Below, piece after piece: positions 41,373-51,168 of a stretch of DNA of 64,000 bases; the stretch's first letter is position 1; every line of letters starts with the position of its first letter. Both the position numbers and the translations under genes were made by a program. Origin of the DNA: Flavobacterium sp. ov086 (GTDB lineage: Bacteria; Bacteroidota; Bacteroidia; Flavobacteriales; Flavobacteriaceae); assembly GCF_900187965.1 (NCBI RefSeq), contig NZ_FZNL01000010.1, forward strand, positions 119,470 through 183,469. Direction: 5' to 3'. Under the pieces are notes generated by a model. That model was given only the letters and a program-made list of their open reading frames with translations. It searched no databases and had not been told where the DNA came from.

Positions 41373-41442
41373 AAAGTCATCTCTAGAAACTGTCTTTTAA
41401 AATTTAATGTATTTATGAGGCAGTATTTCTAGAGATGACTTT
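41373..41442. terminator. Long-stem terminator between the SusC/SusD operon and the enzyme series
   Basis: AAAGTCATCTCTAGAAA at 41373-41389 pairs perfectly with TTTCTAGAGATGACTTT at 41426-41442 over a 36-base loop. Read on the - strand, the 3' arm is followed by an A/T-rich stretch (TTAATTAAAAG), not a clean T-run. In the 334-base gap (41226-41559) the only other feature is the GH2 promoter. Confidence 0.65.
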
Positions 41443-41559
41443 TAGTTATTTTCAAAAAGCCCTTTTTGTTTATACATCTTTAAATTCATAGAGTCTTTAA
41501 AAAATGTAAAACCGAGTACTTTTTGTTCCAGCTAAATCAATATCCCGGTTGGAATATAA

Positions 41560-42468
41560 TTAATCTTTTGGGACCCAATTATCGCTATATTCTTTTGATA
41601 TAAAATTAAAAATTATAAACTCTGCTTTACTTTTATTAAAAGCAGCAATTTGCATAGTATCTTCTGTCAAACTGATAATTTTATAATTAGACCAATCAGA
41701 AACATCAGCAGCAGCACTGGCGCTCTGTAAAATTGCAGCATTTGTCAAGGTTAACTCATGTTTTGTTGCATCAAGAAAATAGGTACCATGTTCAATACCT
41801 CTTGTAGTGGTTAATGCATGATTTACTGTTACAAACGGTCCTCCGTCTAAGCTAAATGTCATTGAGCCATAATCTCCGGCAGGTGTTATCCATTGATTCC
41901 CTTTCCAATCCGGTTCCCATATCCAACACAAACCAGCATCACCTGTACATTCTTTTTGCCATCCAAGTTTGTTTCCAGAAAATGCTACTGGTCCCACAAA
42001 AAACTTTGAAACTCCGTCTGCATTTAAATCTAAATACCATGTTTTTGATTTTCCTACTCCTACTCCTCCAGATAAAGCAGTCCAAAGCGGATCATTTACA
42101 TAATTTAAGTTATTATCTGAAACTGTAATAGTTACTGGATCTAACTCAACAATACCTCCGCCGGTAACTGCAGAAACTTTTATCGTATAGTCACCTTTAA
42201 ATGCATATTTTACTATTTGTGTGCCTTTGTTCGATTTTCCCGTAACATAATCCCAAGTAAGTATCACTCCAGGAGTTGTGTTTTTCAGTATTACCGTATT
42301 TCCACCTGGATCAGCTACTAAGTCCTGAGTAATTTCAAAATGTATATCCGATTTATTAGTCGGTGCGTCTAAAGCATAAGTTTCAGGCGAACAAGAAGAT
42401 ACTAACATTGCTATTGATAACATCAAAAATGATGTAACTAATAATTTAATATTTTTCATTTTTTTCAT
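41560..42468 (-). CDS. Surface glycan-binding lipoprotein candidate (PKD-like)
   Basis: A 302-residue lipoprotein with signal SFLMLSIAMLVSSC, cysteine at about residue 26. An N-terminal immunoglobulin/PKD-like domain (ILTWDYVTGKSNKGTQIVKYAF ... DPVTITVSDN) precedes a domain rich in Trp and Gly (KTWYLDLN, CWIWEPDWKGNQWI), which suggests carbohydrate contact. The position just downstream of SusD is where surface glycan-binding proteins are usually encoded. It has no clear named family beyond this. It lies 13 bases after susD and ends the operon. Confidence 0.78.
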   Translation of the reverse strand: MKKMKNIKLLVTSFLMLSIAMLVSSCSPETYALDAPTNKSDIHFEITQDLVADPGGNTVILKNTTPGVILTWDYVTGKSNKGTQIVKYAFKGDYTIKVSAVTGGGIVELDPVTITVSDNNLNYVNDPLWTALSGGVGVGKSKTWYLDLNADGVSKFFVGPVAFSGNKLGWQKECTGDAGLCWIWEPDWKGNQWITPAGDYGSMTFSLDGGPFVTVNHALTTTRGIEHGTYFLDATKHELTLTNAAILQSASAAADVSDWSNYKIISLTEDTMQIAAFNKSKAEFIIFNFISKEYSDNWVPKD

Positions 42469-42481
42469 TTTTTAGTTAAAA

Positions 42482-44056
42482 TTACCAACCTGCATTTTGT
42501 TTTAAAACTCCTCCAGACAATGTAATCTGAGTATTAGGAATCTGCTGCAATCCTTTTGTTTCCATTATTTTTGCTGCTAAAATTGTTTTTGTTACAGGAA
42601 CCCCACCACTTAACAAAGTTGTAGTTTCGGCAATGCTTGAAGAAGCTTTACCAATTCCCTGACGCAATAAATCCCAATATCTTACTCCTTCAAGAGAAAA
42701 CTCTAAATATCTTTCTTTCAAAATATTATCCTGATTTACTGCCAGAGGTGTAAAATTTGTTTTATAAGCTCTTCTTCTAACATCATCAAAATAAACCTGA
42801 GCATTTCCGCTTCCTAATTCGGCTGCCATTAACAAAACATCTGCATATCTTAAAACGACATAATCCTGAAATTGACTGATATCCCAAAAGGCACTTCCCA
42901 TTGCAATAGGTAAATCTACTCCGTCTTTATTCACCATTGGTGCATATTTCTTGTTGTAGTAACCCGTATATTCTCTTTGGCTATTTAGTTTATTAAATTG
43001 GATACCTTCTTCTGCAATTCCAATCATACTTGCTGTACGTCTTGTATCTGTAGCACTATAAGAGTTCCATAATTTCGAGTTTACTGTTACTCCCCAACCA
43101 CGTCCGTATGGATAAGAGGAGAATTCTCTCATCCCAAACATTACCAGCCATTGGTTACCATCACTGTTTCCGTTATAATCACTAGTATAAGTATATTTTA
43201 TAGAGAATACGGTTTCTTTATTACTCTCTCCTGCATATTTATCAACCGAAGCTGCTGGCCAAAGCGTTGAAAAATCGTCTACTAAACCATGACCACTAGA
43301 GGCAATAACATCTTCTAAATGTCCTAGAGCCTGTGTTTTAGTTACCACACCTGCTAAATCTGTTTTCCCATAATATCCTGTATAATATAAGTAAACACGC
43401 CCTAGTAAAGATTTAGCAGCCCATTTTGTAATACGTCCGCTTGTTGTAGCGCTATATGCCGTTGCCGGTAAATTGTTTGAAGCAAATACTAAATCTTCTG
43501 CAATAACTTTATATACATCGTCCGGATTGGCTTGCGGTATATTTTCAGAAGAAGCAACTGTTAACAATGGCACATTACCCCACAAACGTACCATTTCAAA
43601 ATAAAGATAAGCTCTGATAAATCTAGTTTCAGATGTATAGGTATTTTTTAAAGCTGTATCTCCTCCCCATTCAATTTGGTCCATTTTAGACAAGAAAATA
43701 TTACAGCGATAAATTGCCTTATAATAAGCAACCCAGTTAGAATTAAAGAAATCTACATCTGAGGGAGAGCGGCTGGTATCAAATTCATCAATGGCAGCAT
43801 AACCGTAACCATCTGAATTACCTGTTCCTCCAAAACAATCATCAGAAAGTACTTCACTTATCACCGGGATACCCATTCCTGAAGCACCTGTTGCAACTTG
43901 CAAACCATCATAACATCCGACTAATGCAGTAAAAGCATCTTCTTTTGTTTTGTAAAAACTTGTATCTGTTAAATTTGTGATTGGTTCTGTATCTAAACTA
44001 CAAGATCCCAGTGACAATAAACTAAAACAGAAAATATATAAATAGCTATTTTTCAT
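42482..44056 (-). CDS. susD: SusD/RagB family outer-membrane glycan-binding lipoprotein
   Basis: A 524-residue lipoprotein (signal FSLLSLGSC, then SLDTEP). The N-terminal tetratricopeptide-rich SusD part has TSFYKTKEDAFTALVGCYDGLQ and RFIRAYLYFEMVRLWGNVPLL. The C terminus has the family's YADVLLMAAELG and EFSLEGVRYWDLLRQGIG. SusD covers the SusC channel like a lid and binds the oligosaccharide before import. It lies 11 bases after susC and 13 before the surface lipoprotein. Confidence 0.96.
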   Translation of the reverse strand: MKNSYLYIFCFSLLSLGSCSLDTEPITNLTDTSFYKTKEDAFTALVGCYDGLQVATGASGMGIPVISEVLSDDCFGGTGNSDGYGYAAIDEFDTSRSPSDVDFFNSNWVAYYKAIYRCNIFLSKMDQIEWGGDTALKNTYTSETRFIRAYLYFEMVRLWGNVPLLTVASSENIPQANPDDVYKVIAEDLVFASNNLPATAYSATTSGRITKWAAKSLLGRVYLYYTGYYGKTDLAGVVTKTQALGHLEDVIASSGHGLVDDFSTLWPAASVDKYAGESNKETVFSIKYTYTSDYNGNSDGNQWLVMFGMREFSSYPYGRGWGVTVNSKLWNSYSATDTRRTASMIGIAEEGIQFNKLNSQREYTGYYNKKYAPMVNKDGVDLPIAMGSAFWDISQFQDYVVLRYADVLLMAAELGSGNAQVYFDDVRRRAYKTNFTPLAVNQDNILKERYLEFSLEGVRYWDLLRQGIGKASSSIAETTTLLSGGVPVTKTILAAKIMETKGLQQIPNTQITLSGGVLKQNAGW

Positions 44057-44067
44057 TTTTTTAATTA

Positions 44068-47000
44068 TTAAAGTTTAACATTTAATCCCATCATGAATGT
44101 TCTTGGTCTTGGGTAGTATCCTACGTCAACTCCAGACGAAAACTTTTGATCATCATTTGAGGAACCAAATCCTATTTCAGGATCCATACCATTGTATTTA
44201 GTGAAAGTATAAAGATTTAATACAGAGAAATAAATTCTGAATTGACTCGCAAAAAATGTTTTAGGTTGTTTCACTTTAGCTAAATCAAATCCTAAGGTAA
44301 CAGTGTTAATTCTCAAGAAATCACCATCCTGAATATACAAATCTGAAAATTGTGTGAAGTTTCTGTTATCCTCAGTTACTCTTGGAATTGTGTTCGATGA
44401 ACCTTCACCGTGCCAACGATTTAATATTGCTGATGTATAATTTCCGTAAGCACCTGATTGGTCTCTATACGATTGTACAATTTGATTTCCTGCAACACCA
44501 TTAGCATTAAGAGAGAAATCAAAAGCTTTATAACTGGCAGACAAAGCAAAACCATATGTAAAATCAGGATTAGGGTTCCCAATACGGGTTTTATCAGTAG
44601 AATCTATTTTGTCATCTCCGTTTACGTTTTGGTAAATCAAATCTCCCGGAACTGCAGTAGGCTGTAATACAACACCGTTTGCCGATTTGTAGTTATCAAT
44701 TTGTGCTTGATTTTGAAAAACACCTCCTGTTTTATATCCCCAAAAATAACCTAACGGTTGTCCATTTTCTGCTCTGTAAAATTCACCAGAATTAGCATAA
44801 AGTTCATTGCTTAATCCGTGAATCATACCATCTGCAGTAGGAATTTGACCAACTTCATTTTTATTATAAGCACCGTTTGCACTAATGTTATAATTAAAAT
44901 CTCCAATTTTATTTTGGTAATTCAAGCTCAACTCTACTCCTTTATTTACTACATTTCCTCCGTTAATATATGGTGCATCTGCACCTGCAGTAGCTAATAC
45001 TGGTGCTAAAATTAACCAGTCTTTATTCGTTTTTTTGTAAACATCAAAAGTTACATTTAATGCATTATTTAAAAATCTGGCATCAAAACCAAGGTCAACT
45101 TGTTCTGAAGTTTCCCATTTCAAATTCAGATTTGATAATCTGTCAGGATATGCACCTGGTGTAAGAACACCTTCTTTATCTCCAAAAATATAATTTGTGG
45201 TATTTGATTTTATAGTCGATAAATATTGAAAAGCTCTTGCGTTCTGGTTTCCTACTTGTCCCCAGCTTCCTCTTAATTTAAAAAAGTTTATTACTCTTGA
45301 ATCTTTCAAAAACTCTTCATTTGACACAATCCAACCAGCAGAAACTGATGGGAAGTACCCCCATTGATTTTCCGGAGAAAAAACAGAAGATCCATCCATT
45401 CTAAAGGTTGCATTTAATAAATACGTTTCTTTATAGTTATAGTTTAATCTTCCAAAGTAAGACATCCTTTTAGTTACTTGTTTACTTCCTCTCATTGACA
45501 TTTTTGCACCATCTTTGTTAGTCGTATTGTCAATCCATGCATGTTCTAAATCTTTAAAAATCACATCAGAATTTGTTGCACTAACTGATGTTCCATCATA
45601 ATTGATAAAAGATGTACCTAACATCGTTTCAAAATGATGATTATCAAAAGCGCTAAATTTATATGTCAATAAATTATCCCAAGTAATGGTTTTACCTTTA
45701 TTCATGTCTTGAGAAACTTTATCAACCTTATTATAGGCATAAGTTGACAATTGGTATATTGGAGAATAAGAGTGTCCTTCTCCTGCATAATAGTCAAGCC
45801 CCAAAGTAGTTTTAAATGTTAAATTTTTTATAGGCTCAATCTGCAGGTAAACATTCCCTAATAGTTTTTGATTGTTACTTTCTTTTTGATTATTATAGAC
45901 CATAGAAGCATAAGGATTAGCCACGCCACCTAACCAAGGTTCTTTACTATTTGAAGTATCAAAATAATTACCATTAGCATCATACATTGGCAGTAAAGGT
46001 GTTACCTGAAAAGCACTTCTTAGAGAGTTGTTATACTGATTACCAACACCAATTCCGTTTTTATTGATGTAAGCAAAGCTCAGATTCTCACCAAATGTAA
46101 CTACGTCTTTGTATAATTTATGCTCTGAGTTGAATCTAAAATTATAACGTTCATAGTTTGAAAGGTCCGGACCTCCTACAACTCCTTCCTGTCCCAGGTA
46201 AGATAACGATGTAGAATAAACCGAAGTATCTGAACCGCCTGAGGCACCGAATGAGAAGTTTTTAGTCGCGGCATTATCAGTCAGTACTTTATCCATCCAG
46301 TTGGTTCCAGAACCCATAGCAGCAATTTGAGCATTTGTAAAATATGGAGTATTACCAGAGTTTACTCTCGCTTCATTTAGCATAGTAGCGTATTCAGTTG
46401 CATTTAATAAATCAACTTTTCTAGCCACTGATTGTACACCGTAATATTGGTCAAAAGTAATTTTCCCGGCAGCTCCTCTTTTCCCTTTTTTTGTTGTTAC
46501 TAAAACAACTCCATTTGAAGCCTGTGAACCATAAATTGCCGCCGAAGCGGCATCTTTTAAAACTGAAATAGACTCAATGTCTGAATTGTTTAAATAAGAA
46601 ATATCTCCTGTCAGGATTCCGTCAACAACATAAAGCGGGCTGGTTCCTGCAATAGATCCTACTCCTCTAATTACAACATTCAAACCTTCTCCCGGCTGAC
46701 CTGAAGTAGAGGTAATTTGAATTCCGGCTGCCTGCCCTTGAAGGGCTTGCAATGCATTTGTAGTATTGGTTTTAGCAAGATTCTCTCCACTAACCTGTGT
46801 AACAGCGTTCGTTACAAGGGTTTTCTTCTGTGAACCATAACCAATAACGACAACCTCTTTTAGGTCAGCTGCTTCTGTTTGTAACGTAACATTAATCGTT
46901 TTTTGAGTTCCAACAGTTACACGTTGCGTTTTAAATCCCATAAAACTGATAACAATGACGTTGCCTGTTTTTGCTTCCAATTTAAAATTTCCATCGAAAT

Positions 47001-47199
47001 CTGTTGATGTTCCAATCTTGGTACCTTCAATTAGCACTGTAGCACCCGGAATTCCCATAGCATCTTCTGCTGATTTTACATTTCCGCTTACAATCTGGGA
47101 TTGCTCCTGTGCAAAACCGGACTGCATCGTAAATAAGCTAAGCAACAGCACCATGCAAAACTGGAGCATTGTTGGTTTAATACAATAATTGCTTTTCAT
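44068..47199 (-). CDS. susC: SusC/RagA TonB-dependent outer-membrane transporter
   Basis: A 1043-residue transporter from ATG at 47199 (MKSNYCIKPTMLQFCMVLLL, signal peptide). A longer frame to 47448 overlaps xylA and is rejected. A CarboxypepD_reg-like domain (VSGNVKSAEDAMGIPGATVLIEG) precedes the TonB-plug motif VVVIGYGSQKKTLVTNAV and the plug segment GVGSIAGTSPLYVVDG. It ends in a 22-strand-type barrel with FMMGLNVKL at the C terminus. With SusD it imports xyloglucan oligosaccharides across the outer membrane. The gene is 43 bases downstream of xylA, so it is probably read from the xylB promoter. Confidence 0.96.
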   Translation of the reverse strand: MKSNYCIKPTMLQFCMVLLLSLFTMQSGFAQEQSQIVSGNVKSAEDAMGIPGATVLIEGTKIGTSTDFDGNFKLEAKTGNVIVISFMGFKTQRVTVGTQKTINVTLQTEAADLKEVVVIGYGSQKKTLVTNAVTQVSGENLAKTNTTNALQALQGQAAGIQITSTSGQPGEGLNVVIRGVGSIAGTSPLYVVDGILTGDISYLNNSDIESISVLKDAASAAIYGSQASNGVVLVTTKKGKRGAAGKITFDQYYGVQSVARKVDLLNATEYATMLNEARVNSGNTPYFTNAQIAAMGSGTNWMDKVLTDNAATKNFSFGASGGSDTSVYSTSLSYLGQEGVVGGPDLSNYERYNFRFNSEHKLYKDVVTFGENLSFAYINKNGIGVGNQYNNSLRSAFQVTPLLPMYDANGNYFDTSNSKEPWLGGVANPYASMVYNNQKESNNQKLLGNVYLQIEPIKNLTFKTTLGLDYYAGEGHSYSPIYQLSTYAYNKVDKVSQDMNKGKTITWDNLLTYKFSAFDNHHFETMLGTSFINYDGTSVSATNSDVIFKDLEHAWIDNTTNKDGAKMSMRGSKQVTKRMSYFGRLNYNYKETYLLNATFRMDGSSVFSPENQWGYFPSVSAGWIVSNEEFLKDSRVINFFKLRGSWGQVGNQNARAFQYLSTIKSNTTNYIFGDKEGVLTPGAYPDRLSNLNLKWETSEQVDLGFDARFLNNALNVTFDVYKKTNKDWLILAPVLATAGADAPYINGGNVVNKGVELSLNYQNKIGDFNYNISANGAYNKNEVGQIPTADGMIHGLSNELYANSGEFYRAENGQPLGYFWGYKTGGVFQNQAQIDNYKSANGVVLQPTAVPGDLIYQNVNGDDKIDSTDKTRIGNPNPDFTYGFALSASYKAFDFSLNANGVAGNQIVQSYRDQSGAYGNYTSAILNRWHGEGSSNTIPRVTEDNRNFTQFSDLYIQDGDFLRINTVTLGFDLAKVKQPKTFFASQFRIYFSVLNLYTFTKYNGMDPEIGFGSSNDDQKFSSGVDVGYYPRPRTFMMGLNVKL

Positions 47200-47242
47200 A
47201 ATAGTTAAGAATTGGTTTAAATTATAGTTAGTTATTTTTTGC

Positions 47243-48565
47243 TTAATATGCATTCGAAATAATCTGTTCGAATAATTCTTGTCTTCCACTAAGTGGTTGA
47301 GGTTCTCCACTTGCACGGGCAATTTTGCTAAGATCTTCGAGAGATAATTCTCCGTTTTCGAACTTTGCTCCGTTTCCTCCGTCAAATGAACTGTAACGCT
47401 GTGTGCGTAATTTTCTATAGTCTGTATTTTGTAGTATCTGATCTGCACAGATTAATCCTCTTGCAAAAACATCCATTCCGGCAATATGTGCAATGAATTT
47501 ATCTTCTAAATCGATTGAATTTCTTCTCACTTTTGCATCAAAGTTTACACCTCCGCCTTGAATTCCTCCACCTTCAAGGATAACCAACATTGCTTGGGTA
47601 ACTTCCTGAAGATTTATTGGAAACTGATCTGTATCCCAACCGTTTTGGTAATCTCCTCTGTTTGCGTCGATGCTTCCTAACATTCCTGCATCAACGGCAA
47701 CTTGCAATTCGTGCTCAAAAGAATGTCCGGCAAGTGTTGCGTGGTTTACTTCAAGGTTTAATTTGAAATCATTTTGAAGTCCGTATTTATTAATGAATCC
47801 TAATGAAGTTGCTGCATCATAATCGTATTGGTGTTTTGTAGGTTCCATTGGTTTAGGTTCGATCAGAAAGTTCCCTTTAAAACCTTCTTTACGAGCATAA
47901 TCTTTACAAGTATTTAAGAATCTTCCTAAATGGTCCAATTCTCTTTTCATGTCTGTGTTTAACAAACTCATGTATCCTTCACGACCTCCCCAAAAAACAT
48001 AATTTTCTCCGCCAAGTGCAATCGTTGCATCAATAGCAATTTTTGCCTGAGCTCCGGCATAAGCCACAACATCAAAGTTTGGGTTTGTTGCAGCACCGTT
48101 CATATATCGAGGATTGCTGAATAAGTTTGAAGTTCCCCACAACAATTTAATTCCTGACTCTTGTTGTTTTTGTTTCGCATATTCAACCATAGTCTGAATA
48201 CGAGTTTCAAATTCTGCCAATGTTGGTGCATCATCTACCACATCAACATCATGAAAACAATAATAAGGCAAACCAAGCTTTGTCATAAATTCAAAAGCGG
48301 CGTCCATTTTGTCTTTCGCTCTTAAAATGACATTCTCATTTTTATCCCAGGAAAATGTTTCAGTCGAAGCTCCAAACGGATCTCCTCCTGTGTTACATAA
48401 CGTATGCCAGTACGCCATTGAAAAGCGCAAATGCTCTTTTAATGTTTTTCCCGCAACGATACGATTTTCATCATACCATTTAAAAGCTAGTGGGTTATCA
48501 CTTTCTCTTCCCTCGAATTTTATTGTATCGATGTTTTTAAAATAAGATTGTTTAGTTGTGCTCAT
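47243..48565 (-). CDS. xylA: Xylose isomerase
   Basis: Interconverts D-xylose and D-xylulose in the cytosol. The protein is 440 residues, class II length. Motifs are [22 protein letters not shown] (active-site His and Asp), [14 protein letters not shown], the metal-ligand region [18 protein letters not shown], and [14 protein letters not shown]. It lies 2 bases after xylB and 43 bases before susC, an arrangement that ties xylose catabolism to glycan import in one operon. Confidence 0.97.
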   Translation of the reverse strand: MSTTKQSYFKNIDTIKFEGRESDNPLAFKWYDENRIVAGKTLKEHLRFSMAYWHTLCNTGGDPFGASTETFSWDKNENVILRAKDKMDAAFEFMTKLGLPYYCFHDVDVVDDAPTLAEFETRIQTMVEYAKQKQQESGIKLLWGTSNLFSNPRYMNGAATNPNFDVVAYAGAQAKIAIDATIALGGENYVFWGGREGYMSLLNTDMKRELDHLGRFLNTCKDYARKEGFKGNFLIEPKPMEPTKHQYDYDAATSLGFINKYGLQNDFKLNLEVNHATLAGHSFEHELQVAVDAGMLGSIDANRGDYQNGWDTDQFPINLQEVTQAMLVILEGGGIQGGGVNFDAKVRRNSIDLEDKFIAHIAGMDVFARGLICADQILQNTDYRKLRTQRYSSFDGGNGAKFENGELSLEDLSKIARASGEPQPLSGRQELFEQIISNAY

Positions 48566-48567
48566 TA

Positions 48568-50085
48568 TTATTGTTCTATTTTAATTTGACTTTTCCATTG
48601 TTGATATAAATCCTGATATTGACTTGTCAGGATTTTATTAGGTTCTATTCGGTCTAAACATTGCAATCCAGCGAAAGCTTCCTCCAGCGAATTGTAATAT
48701 CCAAACCCAAAAGCAGCGCCTCTTGCAGCACCTTCTGCTCCTGAAGTATTGTATAATTCTAAAGTTGTTTGTGTAGTATTGGTGAAGATTTCTCTAAAAA
48801 CCGGACTTAAAAACAGATTTGAATTTCCTGCTCTCACCACCGTTCCTGAAACGCCAACTTCTTTCATCACATCAAAACCATAATTCATGGCAAACACAAT
48901 TCCTTCACAAGCTGCGCGCACCAAATGTGACGGTTGATGAATATTGAAGTTTAAATTCTGGATTCCCGATGTCGCATTTTTGTTATTGAAAATACGTTCA
49001 ACACCATTCCCGAAAGGGTAAAAACGAAGTCCGTTACTTCCTGCTTCTACTTTTGCAGCTTCGGCATTTAGTCTTTCGTAGGCAATTAAATCAGTTCTGT
49101 CAACTGACATGATTTTGCGTAGCCATTGGTATAAAATCCCAGAACCGTTAATGCACAACATTACTCCGTTGCGTTTCTCGATTTCAGTATTATTGACGTG
49201 TAAAAAAGTATTGATTCTGTTTTGTTTGTCGTAAGCATCCTGATCGCTTACGGCATAAACTACTGCCGAAGTTCCGGCTGTTGTTGCAATTTCTCCAGGT
49301 TTCAAAACATTCAATGACAATGCATTGTTGGGTTGATCTCCTGCTCTGTACGTTATTTTTACATCAGGATTTAATCCTAATTCTTGTGCAATTTCTAAGT
49401 GAATTGTTGCTTGAATTCCAAAATTTGAGACAATTTCCGGAACGATATCAGATGATAATCCCATTTGAGAAAGAATTTCAGTTGCCAATTTTCCTTCTGA
49501 AAAGTTCCAAAGTGCGGCTTCTGATAAACCTGAAGTACTAATTTGAGCTACTTTTGATAATTTCGCAGCAATAAAATCACCAGGAAGCATCATGTATTTT
49601 GCTTTTGCGAAAACTTCGGGCTGATTGTCTTTTACCCATTTTAGTTTTGAAGCTGTGAAGTTTCCAGGACTTCCTAAAATTTGCTGCTGACAATTTTCAG
49701 CACCCATTTTAGTATAAATTTCATCTCCAATAATTGCGGCGCGGCTGTCGCACCAAATAATTGAAGAACGAACGGAATTTAAATTTTCATCCGTCAAAAC
49801 CAAACCATGCATTTGATATGCGATTCCTATTCCAACAACTTTCTTTAGATCAATATTAGATTTTGAACCTAATTGTTTGATTCCGTCTTTAACAAATTGC
49901 CACCAGGATTCCGGATCTTGTTCTGCCCAGCCAAATTTTGGAGCAACAATTGGCATTTCAAAATCAGGAACACTAATTGCTCCAATAGTTGTCCCTTTCT
50001 CCGCATCAAATACAGATAATTTTATTGAAGAGCTTCCTAAATCAATTCCTAAAAAAAACATTTGGTGGTATTTTAAGTTAGTCAT
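48568..50085 (-). CDS. xylB: Xylulokinase (FGGY family)
   Basis: Phosphorylates D-xylulose, feeding the pentose phosphate pathway. The protein is 505 residues. [15 protein letters not shown] near the N terminus is the first ATP motif, followed by [48 protein letters not shown] and the C-terminal ATP motif [15 protein letters not shown]. The catalytic aspartate is in [11 protein letters not shown] at 50061 (MFFLGIDLG) is an alternative start. It is the first gene of the xylBA-susCD-lipoprotein operon and is divergent from two Nudix-type regulators. Confidence 0.95.
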   Translation of the reverse strand: MTNLKYHQMFFLGIDLGSSSIKLSVFDAEKGTTIGAISVPDFEMPIVAPKFGWAEQDPESWWQFVKDGIKQLGSKSNIDLKKVVGIGIAYQMHGLVLTDENLNSVRSSIIWCDSRAAIIGDEIYTKMGAENCQQQILGSPGNFTASKLKWVKDNQPEVFAKAKYMMLPGDFIAAKLSKVAQISTSGLSEAALWNFSEGKLATEILSQMGLSSDIVPEIVSNFGIQATIHLEIAQELGLNPDVKITYRAGDQPNNALSLNVLKPGEIATTAGTSAVVYAVSDQDAYDKQNRINTFLHVNNTEIEKRNGVMLCINGSGILYQWLRKIMSVDRTDLIAYERLNAEAAKVEAGSNGLRFYPFGNGVERIFNNKNATSGIQNLNFNIHQPSHLVRAACEGIVFAMNYGFDVMKEVGVSGTVVRAGNSNLFLSPVFREIFTNTTQTTLELYNTSGAEGAARGAAFGFGYYNSLEEAFAGLQCLDRIEPNKILTSQYQDLYQQWKSQIKIEQ

Positions 50086-50102
50086 AGATTTGTCCTTTTT
50101 TA

Positions 50103-50149
50103 ACTTATAGTCAAACTGAACTTATCTTATGGTTATTTTGACTACAAGT
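50103..50149. promoter_or_regulatory. Candidate operator upstream of xylB: inverted repeat ACTTRTAGTCAAA
   Basis: ACTTATAGTCAAA at 50103-50115 and TTTGACTACAAGT at 50137-50149 are reverse complements at 12 of 13 positions, separated by 21 bases. The site begins 18 bases upstream of the xylB start. The 11-mer TGACTACAAGT occurs once more at 52318-52328. By position it is a good candidate binding site for the neighbouring Nudix regulators. Confidence 0.55.
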
Positions 50150-50291
50150 GTAAAACATTTTTTCTATATTAACAAAATATTAGGTTTATTTTTTTTCAAT
50201 TCTAATTATTCAATCTCGATTTTTATGAATACATCAAAAAAACCCGTAAAATGTTATAAAAAAATATTGAAAAAATAACGTTTTAGCGATT

Positions 50292-50363
50292 TGACAATCA
50301 GTCATTTAAGGATAATTATTTAAAAATCTTATTTTTAAGGATATCACAACCATCTGATTGTCA
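50292..50363. promoter_or_regulatory. Inverted repeat TGACAATCAG flanking two AAGGATA direct repeats
   Basis: TGACAATCAG at 50292-50301 and CTGATTGTCA at 50354-50363 are perfect reverse complements. Between them, TTTAAGGATAAT (about 50304-50316) and TTTTAAGGATATC (about 50333-50345) are direct repeats. The block lies 88 to 160 bases upstream of the first regulator gene, in the 366-base gap. It could be an autoregulatory or second-regulator site. Confidence 0.5.
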
Positions 50364-50451
50364 GAAAATTATTTCGTTAATAAAAATATAAATCTTGTAA
50401 CAAGACAACTATTCATTTTATTTATTTAATTTGTCAAAATTTAAATAACAT

Positions 50452-51168
50452 ATGGTTAAAAATGTAGCCGACGATTCTGCTTTAAAAAGCGAGCAAACCG
50501 CAATGAATGCGATCACAATTGACTGTGTGATATTTGGATTTGATAAAGGAAGCCTCGAAGTGCTTCTGGTACAACACGGAGAAGGAATTAGTAAAGGAAA
50601 ATGGGGTCTTCCGGGAGGATGGATCTACAAAAAAGAAAGTACTGATAATGCCGCACATCGTTTATTGAACGAACTTACAGGTCTTGATAATATTTACTTA
50701 GAACAATTGAAAGCGTTTGGAGATCCGGATCGTTTCCCGCTTCGACGCGTTATTACGATTGGTTATTATGCCTTGGTAAAACGTGAAGACTACAATGTTA
50801 AAGCTGGTTTTACGGCATCAGACGCAAAATGGTATAAGATCAATAGTATTCCGGATTTGATTTATGATCATAATGAAATTTTGGCTTATAGTTTAAAACA
50901 TCTTCGTAACAGGGTTCGTCAAGCGCCGCTTGGTTTTAATCTTTTGCCTGAAAAATTTACTTTATTGCAATTAATGCATTTGTATGAAGAGATTTTAGGA
51001 ATCGAAATGGACAAATCTAATTTCAGACGAAAAATTCTGCACATGAAACTATTAGTTGCATTGGATGAAAAACAACAAGACGTTTCGCATAGAGCTGCCA
51101 AATTGTATAAATTTGATCCGGCAATTTATAAGAAATTGACCGAGAAAGGATTTAATTTTGAATTTTAA
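50452..51168 (+). CDS. Nudix-fold transcriptional regulator 1 (NrtR/AraR-like)
   Basis: A 238-residue protein with a Nudix-fold ligand domain (AITIDCVIFGFDKGSLEVLLVQ ... GYYALVKREDY) and a winged-helix end (KLYKFDPAIYKKLTEKGFNFEF). The Nudix box is degenerate: the REXXEE helix is RLLNELTG, so it should sense a ligand rather than hydrolyse one. A related Nudix regulator controls arabinose use in Bacteroides. Location next to xylB suggests xylose or a xylulose derivative as ligand (inference). Its stop overlaps the next start by one base (TAATG). Confidence 0.88.
   Translation: MVKNVADDSALKSEQTAMNAITIDCVIFGFDKGSLEVLLVQHGEGISKGKWGLPGGWIYKKESTDNAAHRLLNELTGLDNIYLEQLKAFGDPDRFPLRRVITIGYYALVKREDYNVKAGFTASDAKWYKINSIPDLIYDHNEILAYSLKHLRNRVRQAPLGFNLLPEKFTLLQLMHLYEEILGIEMDKSNFRRKILHMKLLVALDEKQQDVSHRAAKLYKFDPAIYKKLTEKGFNFEF

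Noticed and set aside
44068..47448. Longer susC frame to 47448
   Set aside because: The extra 83 residues overlap xylA and lack a signal. The ATG at 47199 is followed by a clear signal peptide.
47243..50085. Hybrid two-component or ECF-sigma control of the glycan locus
   Set aside because: No such genes are present in the window. Only the Nudix regulators are adjacent.
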